This document shows, in pieces, positions 8,053 through 16,350 of a stretch of DNA of 64,000 nucleotides. How positions within the stretch are numbered: the stretch's first letter is position 1; each line of letters begins with the position of its first letter. This DNA comes from Candidatus Brevundimonas colombiensis (GTDB lineage Bacteria > Pseudomonadota > Alphaproteobacteria > Caulobacterales > Caulobacteraceae): positions 2,232,001-2,296,000 of the forward strand of contig CP119326.1 of assembly GCA_029202665.1 (NCBI GenBank), in the 5' to 3' direction. Below the pieces are notes generated by a model that searched no databases, was not told where the DNA came from, and worked only from the letters and a program-made list of their open reading frames with translations. The translations under genes and the position numbers were made by a program.

Positions 8053-9462
8053 ATGACGATGAAGACCCGATCGATCGTGCTCGCCGCCACACTGGCCCTG
8101 TCAGCCTGCGGCAATCCTCAACCGTCCAAGGCGCAGGAGGGCGAGTTCGCCCAGCCGACGCGCAACGTGCCCAGCGACGCCGGGGGAATGAAGTCCAGCT
8201 TCGCGCCCGTGGTGCGTTCGGCGGCGCCGGCCGTGGTCAATATCTCGGCCCGCAGCGTGCAGCGGGTGCAGGCCGATCCCTTCTTCCAGCTGTTCGGCGG
8301 CGGCATTCCCCAGGCGCGGGTGGCGGAATCGGTCGGGTCGGGCGTGATCGTCCGTTCGGACGGAATCGTGGTGACGAACAACCACGTCATCGACGGCGCC
8401 CAGCAGATCAAGGTCGTGCTGAACGACCGGCGCGAGTTTCCGGCCACGGTCATCCTGGCCGACGAGCGCAGCGACATCGCCGTGCTGAGGCTGGAGAATG
8501 TCAGCGACCGCCTGCCGGTGCTGGCCATCGACGATCGCGAGCAGCAGCAGGTCGGCGATCTGGTCCTGGCCATCGGCAATCCGTTCGGCGTGGGCCAGAC
8601 GGTGACCAACGGCATCATCTCGGCCCTGAACCGCACCGAGACGGGGATTTCCGATTCGGGCTCCTTCATCCAGACCGATGCGGCCATCAACCCGGGCAAT
8701 TCGGGTGGGGCGCTGGTGGACATGGACGGCGATCTGATCGGCATCAACACCGCCATCTTCTCGCGATCCGGCTCCTCGGCCGGGGTCGGGTTCGCCGTGC
8801 CCGCCGCCATGGTCAAGCGGGTGGTGGATTCGGCCCTGGGCGGCGCCAAACAGGTGGTGCGGCCCTGGCTGGGCGTGAAGGGCGACACTGTGACCGGCGA
8901 CATCGCCGGCAGCCTGGGCCTGAGCCGGCCGCAGGGGCTGGTGGTCACGGAGGTTTACGCCAACGGCCCGGCGGCGCGCGCGGGCGTGCGCCAGGGCGAC
9001 GTCATCACCGCCGTCGACGGCCAGGAGATCAACGATCAGGGCGGGCTGAACTATCGCGTCGGCTCGCGCAATCCGAACGATCAGGTGCAGGTCGTCATCC
9101 TGCGCGACGGGCGGGCCCAGACCCTGACGGCGCGGGTGCAGCCCCTGCCGGGCGACGCCGATCCCAACGGGGGCGTGACCATCACGTCCGGTCCGTTCGC
9201 GGGCGCCGAGGTGGTGGCGCTGAACCCGGCGCTGGCCGACCGGCTGGGCGGCGATCCGTTCGCCAGCGGGGTGATCGTCACCGGATTGTCGGGGCGCGGC
9301 TATGCAGCGCGGGCGGGCTTCCGCCAGAACGACCTGATCGTCAGCATCAACGGCCGCGCCATCGCCTCGGCCCGCGACGTCGAGGCCGCCAGTTCCGGTC
9401 GCGGCCCGTGGGAGGTCGTCATCAACCGCGGCGGCCGTCAGATCCGGGGCGTGCTGAGATAA
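8053..9462 (+). CDS. Periplasmic Deg/HtrA-type serine endoprotease, predicted lipoprotein
   Basis: A trypsin-fold protease of 469 residues degrading misfolded periplasmic proteins. The signal sequence ends in the lipobox LSAC with C19, so it is probably a membrane-anchored lipoprotein rather than the soluble DegP type. The catalytic triad is visible as His in TNNHVID, Asp in RSDIAVL and Ser in NPGNSGGAL, followed by two PDZ domains (roughly residues 270-360 and 375-465). The ATG at 8053 (or 8059) is chosen because it puts a basic MKTRS directly before the hydrophobic core; the frame opens at 7996. A hairpin follows the stop. Confidence 0.9.
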   Translation: MTMKTRSIVLAATLALSACGNPQPSKAQEGEFAQPTRNVPSDAGGMKSSFAPVVRSAAPAVVNISARSVQRVQADPFFQLFGGGIPQARVAESVGSGVIVRSDGIVVTNNHVIDGAQQIKVVLNDRREFPATVILADERSDIAVLRLENVSDRLPVLAIDDREQQQVGDLVLAIGNPFGVGQTVTNGIISALNRTETGISDSGSFIQTDAAINPGNSGGALVDMDGDLIGINTAIFSRSGSSAGVGFAVPAAMVKRVVDSALGGAKQVVRPWLGVKGDTVTGDIAGSLGLSRPQGLVVTEVYANGPAARAGVRQGDVITAVDGQEINDQGGLNYRVGSRNPNDQVQVVILRDGRAQTLTARVQPLPGDADPNGGVTITSGPFAGAEVVALNPALADRLGGDPFASGVIVTGLSGRGYAARAGFRQNDLIVSINGRAIASARDVEAASSGRGPWEVVINRGGRQIRGVLR

Positions 9463-9464
9463 GG

Positions 9465-9484
9465 GAAGGGCGCTTCAGCCCTTC
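9465..9484. terminator. Hairpin between convergent protease and VOC genes
   Basis: GAAGGGC (9465-9471) and GCCCTTC (9478-9484) form a perfect 7-base stem with a 6-base loop, 2 bases after the protease stop and overlapping the last codons of the convergent VOC gene. There is no T-run, so intrinsic termination is uncertain. Confidence 0.35.
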
Positions 9485-9897
9485 GTCGGGCCCCCGATGG
9501 ACCATGTGTGGCCGAAGGGGTCGCGCAGGACGCCGTAGCGGTCGCCCCAGAACTGATCGGCCATGTCCATGACGGGTTCGGCGCCGCCGACGACCAGGGC
9601 GCGGGTCCACCAGGCGTCGGGGTCGGCGACCTGAAGATGCAGGGTCACGCCGGCGGGACGTACGTCCTGGACGCCGGTGTATTCCGGGAACTCGTCGTTC
9701 ACCATGACGCTGGCGCCGTTGATCCGCAGATGGGCGTGCATCAGCCGCTCGCCGTCGTCGGCCAGGCGGCGATCCAGAACCTCGGCCCCGAAGGCGATGA
9801 TGTAGAAGTCCACCGCCGCCGAGGCGCCGCGCGACGGGATCGTCAGACGGGGCGTCACGCCGGAAGTCGGGCCTTGGTCGGGGCGGGCGTCGGTCAT
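9475..9897 (-). CDS. VOC-family (glyoxalase/PhnB-like) protein
   Basis: A 140-residue protein of the vicinal-oxygen-chelate superfamily, related to the PhnB-like group often annotated as bleomycin-resistance or glyoxalase-like. Beta-alpha-beta-beta-beta modules are suggested by RLTIPSRGASAAVDFYIIAFG at the start and by FWGDRYGVLRDPFGHTW near the end, the latter a strong family signature. The ATG at 9897 gives a normal length; the frame continues upstream to 10074 but that part is antisense to rarA. Substrate unknown. It converges on the protease gene with a hairpin between. Confidence 0.85.
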   Translation of the reverse strand: MTDARPDQGPTSGVTPRLTIPSRGASAAVDFYIIAFGAEVLDRRLADDGERLMHAHLRINGASVMVNDEFPEYTGVQDVRPAGVTLHLQVADPDAWWTRALVVGGAEPVMDMADQFWGDRYGVLRDPFGHTWSIGGPTKG

Positions 9898-9972
9898 GAG
9901 GGCGGTCTCCGTGTCGGGATGCGATACTAGCGCGTGAAAAGCCGAAGGCGAACGCCTACATAGGTCGCACCC

Positions 9973-11289
9973 ATGAGCGATTTGTTCGAAGCCTCCGGCA
10001 TTCTGCCCCCCGACGCCCCTTTGGCCGACCGGCTGCGCCCGCGCACGCTGGACGAGGTGGTGGGGCAGGACCATCTACTGGGGCCGGGCGGGCCGATCCG
10101 GCGCATGATCGAGGCCGGGCGGCTGGGGTCGATGATCCTGTGGGGGCCGCCGGGGACGGGCAAGACCACCATCGCGCGGCTGCTGGCCCAGGCGGCGGGC
10201 TATGAATATCAGGCGATCAGCGCGGTCTTCTCCGGCGTCGCGGACCTGAAAAAGGCGTTCGAGGCGGCGCGGATGCGACGGGCGGCGGGGCAGTCGACCC
10301 TGTTGTTCGTGGACGAGATTCACCGCTTCAACCGCGCCCAGCAGGACGGCTTCCTGCCCTTCGTTGAGGCGGGGGTGGTCACACTGGTCGGGGCCACGAC
10401 CGAGAACCCCAGTTTCGAGCTGAACGGGGCCCTGCTGTCGCGCAGCCAGGTCTATGTGCTGAAACGGCTGGACGATGCGGCGCTGGATCAGCTGCTGGGC
10501 CGCGCCGAGGCGCATATGGAGCGGGCCCTGCCGCTGACGCCCGAGGCGCGTCAGGCGATGCTGGCGCTGGCGGACGGGGACGGGCGCTATCTGCTGACCA
10601 TGTCGGAGGTGCTGTTCGACCTGCCAGAGGACGAGCGGCTGGACGTGCAGGGGCTGGCGGGGGTGCTGCAGCGCCGGGCGCCCGCCTACGACAAGAGTAG
10701 AGAAGAACACTATAACCTCATATCAGCCCTGCATAAATCGGTGCGGGGGTCGGACCCGGACGCGGCGCTTTATTGGCTGGCGCGGATGCTGAACGGGGGC
10801 GAGGATCCGCTGTATCTGGCGCGGCGGATCGTGCGGATGGCGGTCGAGGACATTGGCGAGGCGGACCCCCTGTCGATCCTGGTCGCCAATGCGGCCAAGG
10901 ACACCTACGACTTCCTGGGCAGCCCCGAGGGCGAACTGGCGCTGGCGCAGGCAGTGGTGCATCTGGCCACTGCGCCCAAGTCGGTCGGGGTCTATGAGGC
11001 GTTCAAGGCGGCCAAGAAGGCGGCCTATGAGACCGGATCGCTGATGCCGCCCGCCCATATCCGCAACGCCCCGACCAAGCTGATGAAGTCGCTGGGCTAC
11101 GGCAAGGGCTATCAATACGACCCCTCGACGCCCGAGGGGTTTTCGGGCGCGAACTTCTTCCCCGACGAGATGGAGCGTCGCACCTTCTATCAGCCCAAGG
11201 GCGAGGGGCACGAGGAGAAGGTCAAGGCGCGGCTGGAGCGCTGGGCCGCGATGCGGGCGCGGATGGCGGTGGACGATCCGGCGGACTGA
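9973..11289 (+). CDS. rarA: Replication-associated recombination protein A (AAA ATPase)
   Basis: A 438-residue RarA/MgsA/WRNIP1-type clamp-loader-like ATPase that acts at stalled replication forks. The Walker A is GPPGTGKTT (58-66) and Walker B VDEIHRFN (113-120), the latter characteristic of this family; sensor 1 is GATTENPSF. The C-terminal tetramerisation region (YDFLGSPEGELALAQAV, PAHIRNAPTKLMK) is intact. It starts at an ATG shortly after a divergent VOC gene, and an RluA-type synthase follows 16 bases after the stop, so the two may be co-transcribed. Confidence 0.95.
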   Translation: MSDLFEASGILPPDAPLADRLRPRTLDEVVGQDHLLGPGGPIRRMIEAGRLGSMILWGPPGTGKTTIARLLAQAAGYEYQAISAVFSGVADLKKAFEAARMRRAAGQSTLLFVDEIHRFNRAQQDGFLPFVEAGVVTLVGATTENPSFELNGALLSRSQVYVLKRLDDAALDQLLGRAEAHMERALPLTPEARQAMLALADGDGRYLLTMSEVLFDLPEDERLDVQGLAGVLQRRAPAYDKSREEHYNLISALHKSVRGSDPDAALYWLARMLNGGEDPLYLARRIVRMAVEDIGEADPLSILVANAAKDTYDFLGSPEGELALAQAVVHLATAPKSVGVYEAFKAAKKAAYETGSLMPPAHIRNAPTKLMKSLGYGKGYQYDPSTPEGFSGANFFPDEMERRTFYQPKGEGHEEKVKARLERWAAMRARMAVDDPAD

Positions 11290-11305
11290 CCTCTAGAAGC
11301 GCCCG

Positions 11306-12031
11306 ATGTCCGAACGCCAGCCCGTCGCCCTGTCCGAAGATGAGATCGCCGCCGTCCGGTCGTGGGTGATCCACGAGGACGCCCATATCTTCGCCTTTTC
11401 CAAGCCCAGCGGCCTGTCCAGCCAGGGCGGACGGATCAAGGCGCACACGCTGGACGACCTGTTGTGGGCGTTTGCGCGGTCGAACGGCAAGCGGCCGGAA
11501 CTGGTGCATCGGCTGGACCGCGACACCTCGGGCGTGATCCTGGCGGCCAAGACCAAGCCGGCGGCCGGTTTTCTGGGCAAGGCGTTGCAGATGCGGCGGT
11601 TCAGGAAAACCTATCTGGCCCTGCTGTCGGCGGCGCCGGACCCGCGATCCGGCACGGTCGATGCGCCCCTGCGCCGCGAGGAGATCGGGCGCGAATCCTA
11701 TATGCGGGTCGTCGCCTTCGACGCGCCGGGCGCGCAAGGGTCACAGAGCCGATACCGCACCCTGGCCGCCAGCGATCACGGGGCGGTGATGGAACTGGAG
11801 CCGCTGACCGGGCGGATGCATCAGTTGCGGGTGCATATGGCGCATCTGGGGCGGCCGCTGATCGGAGACGTGCGCTATGGCGGGGCCCTGACCACGCCGG
11901 TCGGACCCGCGCCGCGCCTGATGCTGCACGCGGCGAAACTGAGCTTTCCGCATCCCGAAGGGGGGACCACGACAGTCGAGGCCCCGCCGCCGGAAGATTT
12001 CCAGACGCTGCGGCGCGCGCTGGGTCTATAA
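11306..12031 (+). CDS. RluA-family pseudouridine synthase without S4 domain
   Basis: A 241-residue synthase that converts uridine to pseudouridine in structured RNA. It begins directly with the catalytic fold (IFAFSKPSGLSSQGG) and lacks the N-terminal S4 RNA-binding domain seen in RluC and RluD, like E. coli RluA or TruC. The catalytic Asp lies in HRLDRDTSGVI (near residue 70), with RMHQLRVHMAHLG later as the second RluA-family motif. The exact target (23S position 746 plus tRNA 32, or another site) cannot be read from sequence. It sits directly downstream of rarA. Confidence 0.88.
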   Translation: MSERQPVALSEDEIAAVRSWVIHEDAHIFAFSKPSGLSSQGGRIKAHTLDDLLWAFARSNGKRPELVHRLDRDTSGVILAAKTKPAAGFLGKALQMRRFRKTYLALLSAAPDPRSGTVDAPLRREEIGRESYMRVVAFDAPGAQGSQSRYRTLAASDHGAVMELEPLTGRMHQLRVHMAHLGRPLIGDVRYGGALTTPVGPAPRLMLHAAKLSFPHPEGGTTTVEAPPPEDFQTLRRALGL

Positions 12032-12058
12032 GACGGTTCGAACCTCAAGAAGCCGCCC

Positions 12059-12412
12059 GTGATCGCGACCCTGCTGATCGTCATCGTGGCGCTGATCCAC
12101 GCCTATATCGTGGTGCTGGAAATGGCGCTGTGGACCACGCCGCGCGGGCGAAAAGCCTTTGGCCTGAGTGTGGAAAAGGCCGAGGCGACCAAGGTGATGG
12201 CCGCCAACCAGGGCCTGTACAACGGGTTTCTGGTCGCGGGTCTGGCGTGGGGGCTGTGGCTGGGCGCGGGCGGGTTTCAGATCAAGGTCTTCTTTCTGGC
12301 CTGCGTGGTGGTCGCGGGGCTTTACGGGGCCGCGACGGTCAGCCGGAAGATTCTGCTGGTGCAGGCGGTTCCTGCGGCCTTGGCTCTGATCGCGCTGGCC
12401 TTGCGTGTATGA
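12059..12412 (+). CDS. DUF1304 family membrane protein
   Basis: A 117-residue integral membrane protein of the DUF1304 (COG3759) family, with four hydrophobic segments and the family blocks AYIVVLEMALW and NQGLYNGFLVAGL. The function of the family is unknown. The start is GTG at 12059, which places a hydrophobic helix at the very N-terminus (MIATLLIVIVALIHAYIVV). It follows the RluA-type gene by 27 bases on the same strand. Confidence 0.82.
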   Translation: MIATLLIVIVALIHAYIVVLEMALWTTPRGRKAFGLSVEKAEATKVMAANQGLYNGFLVAGLAWGLWLGAGGFQIKVFFLACVVVAGLYGAATVSRKILLVQAVPAALALIALALRV

Positions 12413-12461
12413 GGGAACGCCCGTCTCATTGCGACGCTATGTCGTTGAAAGGATTCACCCG

Positions 12462-12950
12462 ATGAAACGTCTCGCCATCGCCCTGACCGGCCTGTCCGCC
12501 CTGGCCCTGACCGCCTGCGCCAGCCTGGCGCCCTATGGCCAGCAGCGGGGAAGCGGCGGGCAGGGGTATTCCGAGCAGCGGATCGAGAGCAACCGATACC
12601 GCGTGACCTATAATGGCGTGGGCGCGGCGGGTCGTGTCGCCGACTGGGCGCTGGTGCGGGCGGCGGACCTGACCACCGAACAGGGTTATAGCTGGTTCGA
12701 GGTGACGCAGAGCTGGACCGACGGCCGTCCCGGCGGCGCGGGCGGCGTCAGCCCCAGCGTATCCATCGGCGGCGGCAGCAGCCGTTACGGCGGCTATTCC
12801 GCATCGGGCGTCGGGGTGGGCGTGGGCCTGAACTTCAGCGGGCCGCAGCCGACCTCGACCACGCTGGAGGTCGTCATGGGCCGGGGCGCCAAGCCTGACA
12901 GCCCCTATGCCTACGATGCGCGGTCGGTGCAGAGCTCCATCCCGCGCTGA
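12462..12950 (+). CDS. CC0125/CC1285 family lipoprotein
   Basis: A 162-residue lipoprotein restricted mainly to Caulobacterales. The signal peptide MKRLAIALTGLSALALTAC ends in a lipobox with C19. The conserved core is RYRVTYNG...DWALVRAADLTTEQGYSWFEV (about residues 45-85), followed by a Gly/Ser-rich stretch (GGGSSRYGGYSASGVGVGVG) and a short C-terminal domain. The function is unknown. The ATG at 12462 is preferred over the upstream frame start at 12405 because it begins the signal peptide. The family is one of the better taxonomic markers in the window. Confidence 0.82.
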   Translation: MKRLAIALTGLSALALTACASLAPYGQQRGSGGQGYSEQRIESNRYRVTYNGVGAAGRVADWALVRAADLTTEQGYSWFEVTQSWTDGRPGGAGGVSPSVSIGGGSSRYGGYSASGVGVGVGLNFSGPQPTSTTLEVVMGRGAKPDSPYAYDARSVQSSIPR

Positions 12951-12990
12951 CCATCGCTTTCGCCGCGGTCCGCGTATAGAAGGCCGCACG

Positions 12991-13386
12991 ATGACACGTT
13001 TTCTTCTTGTCGCGGCCGGCGGCGCCATCGGTTCGATGGCGCGCTATGGGCTGGGCGTCGCGGCCGGTCGATGGGCGCCGAACGCCGGATGGCCGGTCGG
13101 CACATTCGCCGCCAATGTCGCGGGCGGCCTGTTGATGGGCTTGCTGACCGGCTGGCTGGCGTTCCGGGGCGGCGCGCAGCAGGAGGCGGTCAGGCTGTTC
13201 GCCGCCGTCGGGGTGCTGGGCGGGTTCACGACCTTTTCGTCCTATTCGCTGGAGGCGGTGCAGATGATCGAGCGCCGTCAGATCGGCCTGGCGGCCGCCT
13301 ATGTGATCGGCTCGGTGGTTCTGGCTATCGGCGCCCTGTTTGTCGGCCTGATGATCGCCCGCCGCGCCCTTGGAGTTTCCGTTTGA
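12991..13386 (+). CDS. crcB: Fluoride channel CrcB (Fluc)
   Basis: A 131-residue Fluc protein that forms dual-topology dimers exporting fluoride. Four membrane helices are present with the motifs GGAIGSMARYGLG, NVAGGLLMG and GFTTFSSYSLE, the last containing the Phe/Ser/Thr residues of the fluoride path. The ATG at 12991 gives the canonical N-terminus MTRFLLVAAGGAIGS. Only 40 bases separate it from the preceding stop, too short and with no fluoride-riboswitch-like structure. Its TGA overlaps the TTG start of rluC. Confidence 0.93.
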   Translation: MTRFLLVAAGGAIGSMARYGLGVAAGRWAPNAGWPVGTFAANVAGGLLMGLLTGWLAFRGGAQQEAVRLFAAVGVLGGFTTFSSYSLEAVQMIERRQIGLAAAYVIGSVVLAIGALFVGLMIARRALGVSV

Positions 13387-14408
13387 CCGACCAGCCACCC
13401 GCAGCAGACGCCCCCAAGCGCGAAGTCCTGACGATCTATGTCGCTGAGGACGAGGACGGCATCCGCCTGGACCGCTGGTTCCGCCGGCGCTGGCCGCACC
13501 TGTCCAACATCCAGGTGCAGAAGATGGCCCGCAGCGGCCAGATTCGCGTGGACGGCGCCCGCATCAAGCCCGAAGGCCGCCTGACCGCCGGGGCCGCCGT
13601 GCGCGTGCCGCCGATCCCTGACGACACTTCGCGCCAGGCCGGGGACGCCCACACCCTGACCGAGAAGGACATCGCCTTCGCCAAGTCGCTGGTGCTGTAC
13701 GAAGACGATATGGTGATCGCCATCAACAAGCCGCACGGGCTGGCGGTTCAGGGCGGCACCAAGACCAGCCGCCACGTCGACCGGCTGCTGTCGGCCTGGG
13801 GCGAGGGGCTGGCGCGGCCGCGTCTGGTTCACCGGCTGGACCGCGACACATCCGGCGTCCTGCTGCTGGGCAAGGGGCCAGAGGCGGCCAAGCGGCTGGC
13901 GGGCGCCTTTGCGCGGCGTCAGGCCAAGAAGACCTATTGGGCCATCGTCATCGGCAATCCGAAACCCTATTCGGGCCAGATCGACATGCCGCTGAAGAAG
14001 ACCGGCATCAACGACTTCGAGATGATGCGCCCGGCCGAGCGCAAGGACCCGCGCGCCGAACCGGCGGAAACCGCCTTCTCGACGATCAGCCGCGCCTCGC
14101 ACCGGGCGGCGTGGATGGCGCTGCGGCCCTTCACCGGTCGGACGCACCAGCTGCGCGCCCATATGGCGGGGATCGGCCACCCGATCCTGGGCGACCCGAA
14201 ATACGGCGACGAGAAGTCGCGCGAACTGTCGGGGCCGCTGAAGCTGCAACTGCACGCCCGCAGCATCGAACTGGACCACCCGCGCGGCGGCGTCCTGAAG
14301 GTCACGGCGCCCCTCAGCCCCGAAATGAAGGCCGGCTTCGCCCACTTCGGCTTCACCGAGGACGAGGCCGAAGACGACCCCTTCCTGGGCGTGAAGCGAA
14401 TCCGGTGA
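13383..14408 (+). CDS. rluC: 23S rRNA pseudouridine synthase RluC-type
   Basis: A synthase of about 341 residues with an N-terminal S4 domain (RLDRWFRRRWPHLSNIQVQK, about residues 27-46) and the RluA-type catalytic core with Asp in HRLDRDTSGVLLL. RluC modifies positions 955, 2504 and 2580 of 23S rRNA. The start is the TTG at 13383, sharing bases with the crcB stop (TTGA), because the frame upstream is antiparallel shadow of crcB and no ATG lies before the S4 domain. Translational coupling with crcB is therefore likely. The atp12 gene follows. Confidence 0.87.
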   Translation: MTDQPPAADAPKREVLTIYVAEDEDGIRLDRWFRRRWPHLSNIQVQKMARSGQIRVDGARIKPEGRLTAGAAVRVPPIPDDTSRQAGDAHTLTEKDIAFAKSLVLYEDDMVIAINKPHGLAVQGGTKTSRHVDRLLSAWGEGLARPRLVHRLDRDTSGVLLLGKGPEAAKRLAGAFARRQAKKTYWAIVIGNPKPYSGQIDMPLKKTGINDFEMMRPAERKDPRAEPAETAFSTISRASHRAAWMALRPFTGRTHQLRAHMAGIGHPILGDPKYGDEKSRELSGPLKLQLHARSIELDHPRGGVLKVTAPLSPEMKAGFAHFGFTEDEAEDDPFLGVKRIR

Positions 14409-14448
14409 CGGTCCGGCCGTTCCACCTCTGATCTTCGACGGAGTTTCC

Positions 14449-15201
14449 ATGACCGACCAGCCTGCCCCGCATCGTCCGCGCTTCGTGGAGCTTTCGCCGG
14501 ATCGTATTGCGCGGTTCTGGACCGAGGCGAGCGTGGGCGCGCATCCAGGCGGGGGGTGGGCGGTGCAGTTGGATGGGCGCACGCCCAAGACGCCGGACAA
14601 GGCGCCGCTGACGCTGCCGACCGAGGCGGCGGCCCGGATGGCGGCGGAGGAGTGGGCGGCGCAGGGGGAGTTTCTGGACCCGTCGACCATGCCGGCGACG
14701 CGGCTGGCCTCGACCGCCATCGACCGCATCGGAGCCGCGCGCGAGGCTGTGGCGGACGAGATCGCGGCCTATGCCGGATCGGACGTGGTCTGTTACCTGG
14801 CCGAGCATCCGACCACCCTGGTCGAGCGGCAGGCCCGCGAATGGGGGCCTTGGCGAGACTGGGCCGCGCGCGAGATGGGGGTCGTGCTGGAGCCGACCAG
14901 CGGCATCGTCCACCGGCCGCAGTCGCCCGAGGCCATCGCGAGGGTCAAGGCCCACGCCCTGACGCTGGATGATTTCCGCCTGACCGGCCTTGCGACGGCC
15001 GTGCCCCTGCTGGGGTCGGCGGTGCTGGCGCTGGCGGTCGAGCGGGGCGCGCTCAGCGGGGGAGAGGCGTTCGACCTGTCGCGGATCGACGAGGCGTTCC
15101 AGGAGGATCAATGGGGCGTGGACGCCGAGGCGTCCGAACGCACCCAGGCGCGCCGCGCCGAGGCGGAGCTGCTGGATCGGTGGTTCAGGGCCTTGGACTG
15201 A
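14449..15201 (+). CDS. ATP12 family F1-ATPase assembly chaperone
   Basis: A 250-residue homologue of mitochondrial Atp12, which binds the F1 alpha subunit before assembly of the alpha3beta3 ring. The family is found in alphaproteobacteria and mitochondria. Recognisable blocks are WAVQLDGRTPKTPDKAPLTL near residue 37, AEEWAAQGEFLDPSTMPATRLA near 68, and the acidic EAFDLSRIDEAFQEDQWG near the C-terminus. It starts at an ATG 41 bases after rluC. A perfect nested inverted repeat stands between its stop and the convergent rluF-type gene. Confidence 0.9.
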   Translation: MTDQPAPHRPRFVELSPDRIARFWTEASVGAHPGGGWAVQLDGRTPKTPDKAPLTLPTEAAARMAAEEWAAQGEFLDPSTMPATRLASTAIDRIGAAREAVADEIAAYAGSDVVCYLAEHPTTLVERQAREWGPWRDWAAREMGVVLEPTSGIVHRPQSPEAIARVKAHALTLDDFRLTGLATAVPLLGSAVLALAVERGALSGGEAFDLSRIDEAFQEDQWGVDAEASERTQARRAEAELLDRWFRALD

Positions 15202-15230
15202 GGGCCAAACGACATTCAGCCGGATAACGT

Positions 15231-15264
15231 CATTCCGGGTTCGTCCTTCGGACGCCCCGGAATG
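15231..15264. repeat. Nested inverted repeat in a convergent intergenic region
   Basis: CATTCCGGG (15231-15239) pairs perfectly with CCCGGAATG (15256-15264), and inside it CGTCC pairs with GGACG around a TTC loop. The whole element lies between the convergent atp12 and rluF-type genes. Palindromes of the CATTCCGGG type are commonly dispersed in intergenic DNA of Caulobacterales and related groups. It could act as a bidirectional transcript end but lacks a T-run. Confidence 0.6.
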
Positions 15265-15297
15265 ATGACCTGGGATTCCGGTCGACTGAACCCGGTG

Positions 15298-16071
15298 TCA
15301 GGCCGAGGCCGTAGAAGCCGCGATGATAGCCGCGCGTTCCTGATCGGTCAGGTGACGCCAGCGGCCTTCGGGCAGGTCGCCCAACTCAAGCGGGCCGATG
15401 CGGATACGGTATAGGTCCACGACCTCCAGCCCGACCAGCTCGCACATGCGACGGATCTGGCGATACTTGCCCTCGGTCAGGATGAACCGCAGGCGTTGCG
15501 GTTCGATCTGGGTGACGCGGGCGGGCTTCAGCGGCTTGTCGTTCAGGGACAGGCCGTGGCGCAGCTTGCTGAGCTTGCCCTCGGTGATCTGGCCTTCGAC
15601 GACGACGAGGTATTCCTTGTCCAGTTCCGACGCGGGTCCGATCACGGCCTTGGCCACCACGCCGTCGGACGACAGCAGCAGAAGACCGCGCGAATCCTCG
15701 TCCAGGCGGCCGATGGGGGGCAGGGAGGCGTCGCGGGCGGGGGTTTCGCCCTGGCCGATACGATTGGGCGTTTTCAACAGGCGCACGGCGGGAACCTTGC
15801 CGGGATCGGGCTGGCCCGAGACGAAGCCGACCGGCTTGTGCAGCACCAGGGTCATGCCGGTGGCCAGGGCGGCCTGGGCGGTGTCGTTCAGGGTCAGGGT
15901 TTCGCCGGGCTGAATCTTGCGCCCCGCATCGGCGATGGTCTCGCCGTCGATGGAGACCAGGCCGTTGGCGATCAGGCTGTCGGCCTCGCGCCGGGAACAG
16001 ACGCCGGTTTGGCCCAGCCATTTGTTCACGCGAACGGGTTCGTCGCCGTCATAGGTGCGGGTGAAGGCCAT
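15298..16071 (-). CDS. 23S rRNA pseudouridine synthase, RluF-like (RsuA/RluB/E/F family)
   Basis: A 257-residue enzyme with an N-terminal S4 domain (VNKWLGQTGVCSRREADSLI, about residues 15-34) and the catalytic motif GRLDEDSRGLLLLSSDG with its Asp. The motif EGKYRQIRRMCELVGLEVVDLYRIRIG is characteristic of RluF, which modifies U2604 of 23S rRNA. The ATG at 16071 starts a canonical N-terminus. It is the third complete pseudouridine synthase of the window and belongs to a different branch from the RluA and RluC types nearby. Assignment to RluF rather than RluE is by motif resemblance. Confidence 0.83.
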   Translation of the reverse strand: MAFTRTYDGDEPVRVNKWLGQTGVCSRREADSLIANGLVSIDGETIADAGRKIQPGETLTLNDTAQAALATGMTLVLHKPVGFVSGQPDPGKVPAVRLLKTPNRIGQGETPARDASLPPIGRLDEDSRGLLLLSSDGVVAKAVIGPASELDKEYLVVVEGQITEGKLSKLRHGLSLNDKPLKPARVTQIEPQRLRFILTEGKYRQIRRMCELVGLEVVDLYRIRIGPLELGDLPEGRWRHLTDQERAAIIAASTASA

Positions 16072-16177
16072 GCGATTCCGTCGTCCAGTCGATGCGGTTG
16101 TCTAGGGGCGGGGCCTGGCGCGGGCAAGGCGGGGGCTGGATTTCAGCAATCATGGCCATGTGATTCCCGGTCTGCGG

Positions 16178-16198
16178 GTTGATGCGCGACGCATCGAC
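16178..16198. promoter_or_regulatory. Near-perfect palindrome in a 279-base intergenic region
   Basis: GTTGATGCG and CGCATCGAC flank a CGA spacer, with 8 of 9 positions paired. It lies 107 bases upstream of the rluF-type gene and about 150 bases before the DJ-1-like gene, two divergent genes. An operator is possible. Apart from this and a weaker stem around 16237-16258, the region 16072-16350 shows nothing I can name; a short + strand frame inside it is not protein-like. Confidence 0.35.
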
Positions 16199-16350
16199 AC
16201 TATATCCCTCGGAACACCCCAAATCAGTCAGAGTGCCGGACGGCTTTTGTCGGGTCCGTCGATGTCTGTTTTTCTGGCGATCGGGGTGAAGGATTTGTGC
16301 GCTTCGGGCGGTGAATCCGAGACATTATTGAAACCCACAAAGGATACGTC

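Noticed and set aside
12951..12990. Possible fluoride riboswitch before crcB
   Set aside because: Only 40 bases are available and they do not contain the crcB-motif core or a pseudoknot-forming loop.
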